64,000 nucleotides of DNA from Megachile rotundata (taxonomy: Eukaryota; Arthropoda; Insecta; Hymenoptera; Megachilidae): assembly GCF_050947335.1 (NCBI RefSeq), contig NW_027473858.1, forward strand, positions 62,001 to 126,000, read 5' to 3'. Position 1 is the first letter of the stretch. Each line of letters begins with the position of its first letter. The notes beneath the pieces are model-generated. The model was given only the letters and a program-made list of their open reading frames with translations, searched no databases and had not been told where the DNA came from. The translations under genes and the position numbers were made by a program. Shown here in pieces: positions 60,262 to 64,000 of this stretch.

Positions 60262-61838
60262 ATATAACGACAATTACTATACTTATTACACTCACTGTTA
60301 TCAAACTAACTCATATTATTAGCCATATTATGGTTATATGACCGATAGAACGACAATTACTATACTTATTACACTCACTATTATCAATCTAACTCATATT
60401 ATTAGCCATATTATGGTTATATGACCGATAGGACGACAATTACTATACTTATTACTCTTATTATTATCAATCTAACTCATATCATTAGCCATATTATGCT
60501 TATATGATCGATAGGACGACAGTTACTATACTCATTACTCTTATTATTATCAATCTAGCTCATATTATTAGCCATATTATGCTTATATGATCGATATAAC
60601 GACAATTACTATACTTATTACACTCACTGTTATCAATCTAACTCATATTATTAGCCATATTATGCTTATATGATCGATAGGACGACAATTACTATACCCA
60701 TTACTCTTATTATTATCAATCTAACTCATATTATTAGCCATATTATGCTTATATGATCGATAGGATGACAATTACTATACTCAATACTCGTATTATTATC
60801 AATCTAACTCATATTATTAGCCATATTATGGTTATATGACCGATAGAACGACAATTACTATACTTATTACTCTTATTATTATCAATCTAACTCATATTAT
60901 TAGCCATATTATGCTTACATGATCGATAGGACGACAATAACTATACTTATTACACTCACTGTTATCAAACTAACTCATATTATTAGCCATATTATGGTTA
61001 TATGACCGATAGAACGACAATTACTATACTTATTACACTCACTATTATCAATCTAACTCATATTATTAGCCATATTATGGTTATATGACCGATAGGACGA
61101 CAATTACTATACTCATTACTCTTATTATTATCAATCTAACTCATATTATTAGCCATATTATGCGTATATGATCGATAGGACGACAATTACTATACTCATT
61201 ACTCTGATTATTATCAATCTAACTCATATTATTAGCCATATTATGCTTATATGATCGATATGACGACAATTACTATACTCAATACTCGTATTATTATCAA
61301 TCTAACTCATATTATTAGCCATATTATGCTTACATGATCGATAGGACGACAATTACTATACTCATTACTCTTATCATTATCAATCTAAATCATATTATTA
61401 GCCATATTATGCTTATATGATCGATATATCGACAATTACTATACTTATTACACTCACTGTTATCAAACTAACTCATATTATTGGCCATATTATGGTTATA
61501 TGACCGATAGAACGACAATTACTATACTTATTACACTCACTATTATCAATCTAACTCATATTATTAGCCATATTATGGTTATATGACCGATAGAACGACA
61601 ATTACTATACTTATTACTCTTATTATTATCAATCTAACTCATATTATTAGCCATATTATGCTTATATGATCGATAGGACGACAGTTACTATACTCATTAC
61701 TCTTATTATTATCAATCTAGCTCATATTATTAGCCATATTATGCTTATATGATCGATATAACGACAATTACTATACTTATTACACTCACTGTTATCAATC
61801 TAACTCATATTATTAGCCATATTATGCTTATATGATCG
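60262..61838. repeat. Distant fourth copy of the 23-unit block (19 units)
   Basis: Nineteen units match 40344-41920 in order, at a distance of 19918 bp. Markers are catatcattag (60483), gacagtt with tagctc, caatactcg, gacaataac with cttatt, and actctgatt (61206). Spacing inside the block is unchanged: 723 bp from catatcattag to actctgatt in both. It has agcc where copies 1-3 have aggc just after actctgatt. Private changes are ggatgac near 60765 and atatatcgac near 61426. Confidence 0.92.
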
Positions 61839-64000
61839 ATAGGACGGCAATTACTATACTCATTACTCTTATTATTATCAATCTAACTCATATTATTAGC
61901 CATATTATGCTTATATGATCGATAGGACGACAATTACTATACTCAATACTCGTATTATTATCAATCTAACTCATATTATTAGCCATATTATGGTTATATG
62001 ACCGATAGAACGACAATTACTATACTTATTACTCTTATTATTATCAATCTAACTCATATTATTAGCCATATTGTGCTTACATGATCGATAGCACGACAAT
62101 AACTATACTCATTACTCTTATTATTATTAGTCTAACTCATATTATTAGCCATATTATGCTTATATGATCGATAGGACGACAATTACTATACTCATTACTC
62201 TTATTATTATCAATCTAACTCATATTATTAGCCATATTATGCTTATATGATCGATAGGACGACAATTACTATACTCATTACTCTTATTATTATCAATCTA
62301 ACTCATATTATTAGCAATATTATGGTTATATGACCGATAGCACGACAATTACTATGCTTATTACTCTTATTATTATCAATCTAACTCATATTATTAGCCA
62401 TATTATGCTTCTATGATCGATATAACGACAATTACTATACTTATTACACTCACTGTTATCAAACTAACTCATATTATTAGCCATATTATGGTTATATGAC
62501 CGATAGAACGACAATTACTATACTTATTACACTCACTGTTATCAATCTAACTCATATTATTAGCCATATTATGGTTATATGACCGATAGGACGACAATTA
62601 CTATACTCATTACTCTTATTATTATCAATCTAACTCATATTATTAGCCATATTATGCGTATATGATCGATAGGACGACAATTACTATACTCATTACTCTT
62701 ATCATTATCAATCTAAATCATATTATTAGCCATATTATGCTTATATGATCGATATAACGACAATTACTATACTTATTACACTCACTGTTATCAAACTAAC
62801 TCATATTATTGGAAATATTATGGTTATATGACCGATAGAACGACAATTACTATGCTTATTACTCTTATTATTATCAATCTAACTCATATTATTAGCCATA
62901 TTATGCTTATATGATCGATAGAACGACAATTACTATACTTATTACTCTCATTATTATCAATCTAACTCATATTATTAGCCATATTATGCTTATATGATCG
63001 ATAGGACGACAATTACTATACTCATTACTCTTATTATTATCAATCTAACTCATATTATTAGCCATATTATGCTTATATGATCAATAGGACGACAATTACT
63101 ACACTCATTACTCTTATTATTATCAATCTAACTCATATTATTAGCCATATTATGCTTATATGATCGATAGGAGGACAATTACTATACTCATTACTCTTAT
63201 CATTATCAATCTAAATCATATTATTAGCCATATTATGCTTATATGATCGATATAACGACAATTACTATACTTCTTACACTCATTATTATCAATCTAACTC
63301 ATATTATTAGCCATATTATGGTTATATGACCGATAGCACGACAATTACTATGCTTATTACTCTTATTATTATCAATCTAACTCATATTATTAGCCATATT
63401 ATGCTTATATGATCGATAGAACGACAATTACTATACTTATTACTCTCATTATTATCAATCTAACTCATATTATTAGCCATATTATGCTTATATGATCGAT
63501 AGGACGACAATTACTATACTCATTACTCTTATTATTATCAATCTAACTCATATTATTAGCCATATTATGCTTATATGATCGATATAACGACAATTACTAT
63601 ACTTATTACACTCACTGTTATCAAACTAACTCATATTATTAGCCATATTATGGTTATATGACCGATAGAACGACAATTACTATACTTATTACACTCACTG
63701 TTATCAATCTAACTCATATTATTAGCCATATTATGGTTATATGACCGATAGGACGACAATTACTATACTCATTACTCTTATTATTATCAATCTAACTCAT
63801 ATTATTAGCCATATTATGCGTATATGATCGATAGGACGACAATTACTATACTCATTACTCTTATTATTATCAATCTAACTCATATTATTAGCCATATTAT
63901 GCTTATATGATCGATATGACGACAATTACTATACTCAATACTCGTATTATTATCAATCTAACTCATATTATTAGCCATATTATGCTTACATGATCGATAG
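61839..64000. repeat. Right block of 26 units, array continues beyond the window
   Basis: Satellite continues to the last base. Units at 62339 (E), B, C, A(gcgt) and D are followed by the order D (63169), G, E, F, A, B, C, A(gcgt), A and an atatgacg unit with caatactcg, as at 18427 and 36692. Private changes are attattagtc near 62126, ttctatg near 62411, ttggaaatatt near 62810, ggaggacaatt near 63172 and ttcttacac near 63271. The final four bases (63997-64000) start the next unit. Confidence 0.88.

Larger units (their letters stand above)
1..64000. repeat. 83-bp satellite DNA array, about 771 units, same orientation throughout
   Basis: The window is a continuous head-to-tail tandem repeat. 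Units begin at 1, 84, 167 and so on. With seven 1-bp length changes counted, the phase holds to 63997, where unit 772 starts. All units read in the same direction and no unrelated DNA interrupts them. Neither end of the array lies in the window. The consensus is about 26% GC, with no run of one base longer than three. Every consensus unit carries stop codons in all three frames of both strands, for example TAG at unit position 2, TAA at 46 and TGA at 78 on the plus strand, so it codes for no protein. Long homogeneous arrays of this kind are known from eukaryotic centromeres, pericentromeres and heterochromatin. The species and the satellite family are not recognised. Confidence 0.98.

Noticed and set aside
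1..64000. CRISPR array
   Set aside because: Units abut directly with no unique spacers. The repeat is 83 bp, present about 771 times, and varies by substitution types.
1..64000. Protein-coding genes or repeat-rich proteins
   Set aside because: 83 is not a multiple of three, so each frame passes through the others. All three frames of both strands have stops in each consensus unit. Open frames are no longer than about one to two units and repeat with the period.
1..64000. CENP-B box
   Set aside because: The two CpGs sit in GACGAC and GATCGATA contexts. No TTCG followed at the right distance by CGGG was seen on either strand.
1..64000. Telomeric repeat or subtelomeric boundary
   Set aside because: No short telomere-like G-rich unit is present, and neither end of the array is in the window.
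1..64000. Plasmid iterons, bacterial origin or yeast-type replication origin
   Set aside because: There is no non-repeat replicon sequence, and the T-rich ARS core is absent from the consensus. Hundreds of head-to-tail units without genes do not fit an origin.
1..64000. tRNA, rRNA or structured RNA genes
   Set aside because: No conserved tRNA boxes or rRNA segments were seen. Short dyads are weak and AT-rich.
1..64000. Transposon or retroelement insertion
   Set aside because: The phase can be followed from 1 to 63997 with only 1-bp shifts, leaving no room for an inserted element or target-site duplication.
1..64000. Naming the species or a known satellite family
   Set aside because: I do not recognise the unit, and AT-rich satellites of this length occur in many unrelated eukaryotes. 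A database search would be needed.

Overview
The whole 64 kb window is one uninterrupted satellite DNA array. The unit is 83 bp and AT-rich (my consensus has 22 G or C in 83, about 26% GC). About 771 complete units run head to tail in one orientation. The first base is unit position 1 in the phase used here (units begin ATAG or ATAT). The last four bases begin unit 772, so the array runs past both ends. I found no gene, RNA gene, mobile element, inversion or single-copy DNA. Stop codons fall in all three frames of both strands in every consensus unit, so open frames stay very short. This points to a eukaryotic centromeric, pericentromeric or other heterochromatic block in a long-read assembly. 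The species cannot be told from the sequence, and I do not recognise the satellite family.

Unit length is almost fixed. Walking the phase from end to end gives only seven single-base length changes: five 1-bp insertions, all between 25.88 and 27.25 kb, and two 1-bp deletions near 51.28 and 53.66 kb. Variation is mostly linked substitutions that define recurring unit types. A-type: ATAGGACG, ACTCTTATTATT, GCTT, GATCG. B-type: ATATAACG, CACTGTTATCAAAC, usually GGTT, GACCG. C-type: ATAGAACG, CACTATTATCAATC, GGTT, GACCG. D-type: ATAGGACG, TCATTATC, CTAAATC. E-type: ATAGCACG, CTATGCTT. F-type: ATAGAACG, ACTCTCATT. G-type: ATATAACG, ACTCATTATT, GGTT.

The types follow a recurring order (D-G-E-F-A-B-C-A and variants), and blocks of ordered units have been duplicated at many scales. 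From left to right: a 38-unit tandem duplication (about 1.0-7.3 kb); a long duplication linking 5.98-12.45 kb to 13.20-18.34 kb, whose first copy holds an extra 17 units made by 11-unit and 6-unit duplications; a 30-unit tandem duplication (20.34-25.32 kb) with copies that look identical; a 25-unit duplication (27.23-31.30 kb); 17-, 26- and 10-unit repeats (31.4-37.6 kb); a 23-unit repeat in three tandem copies (40.26-46.15 kb), one with an inner 5-unit duplication, plus a distant fourth copy at 60.26-61.84 kb; and 60- and 71-unit-spaced duplications (51.05-59.02 kb).

Nothing here acts as a gene set. The system is the array itself, a record of repeated unequal exchange or amplification in which chimeric units mark individual breakpoints. 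A centromere role is a reasonable hypothesis but is not shown by sequence alone.
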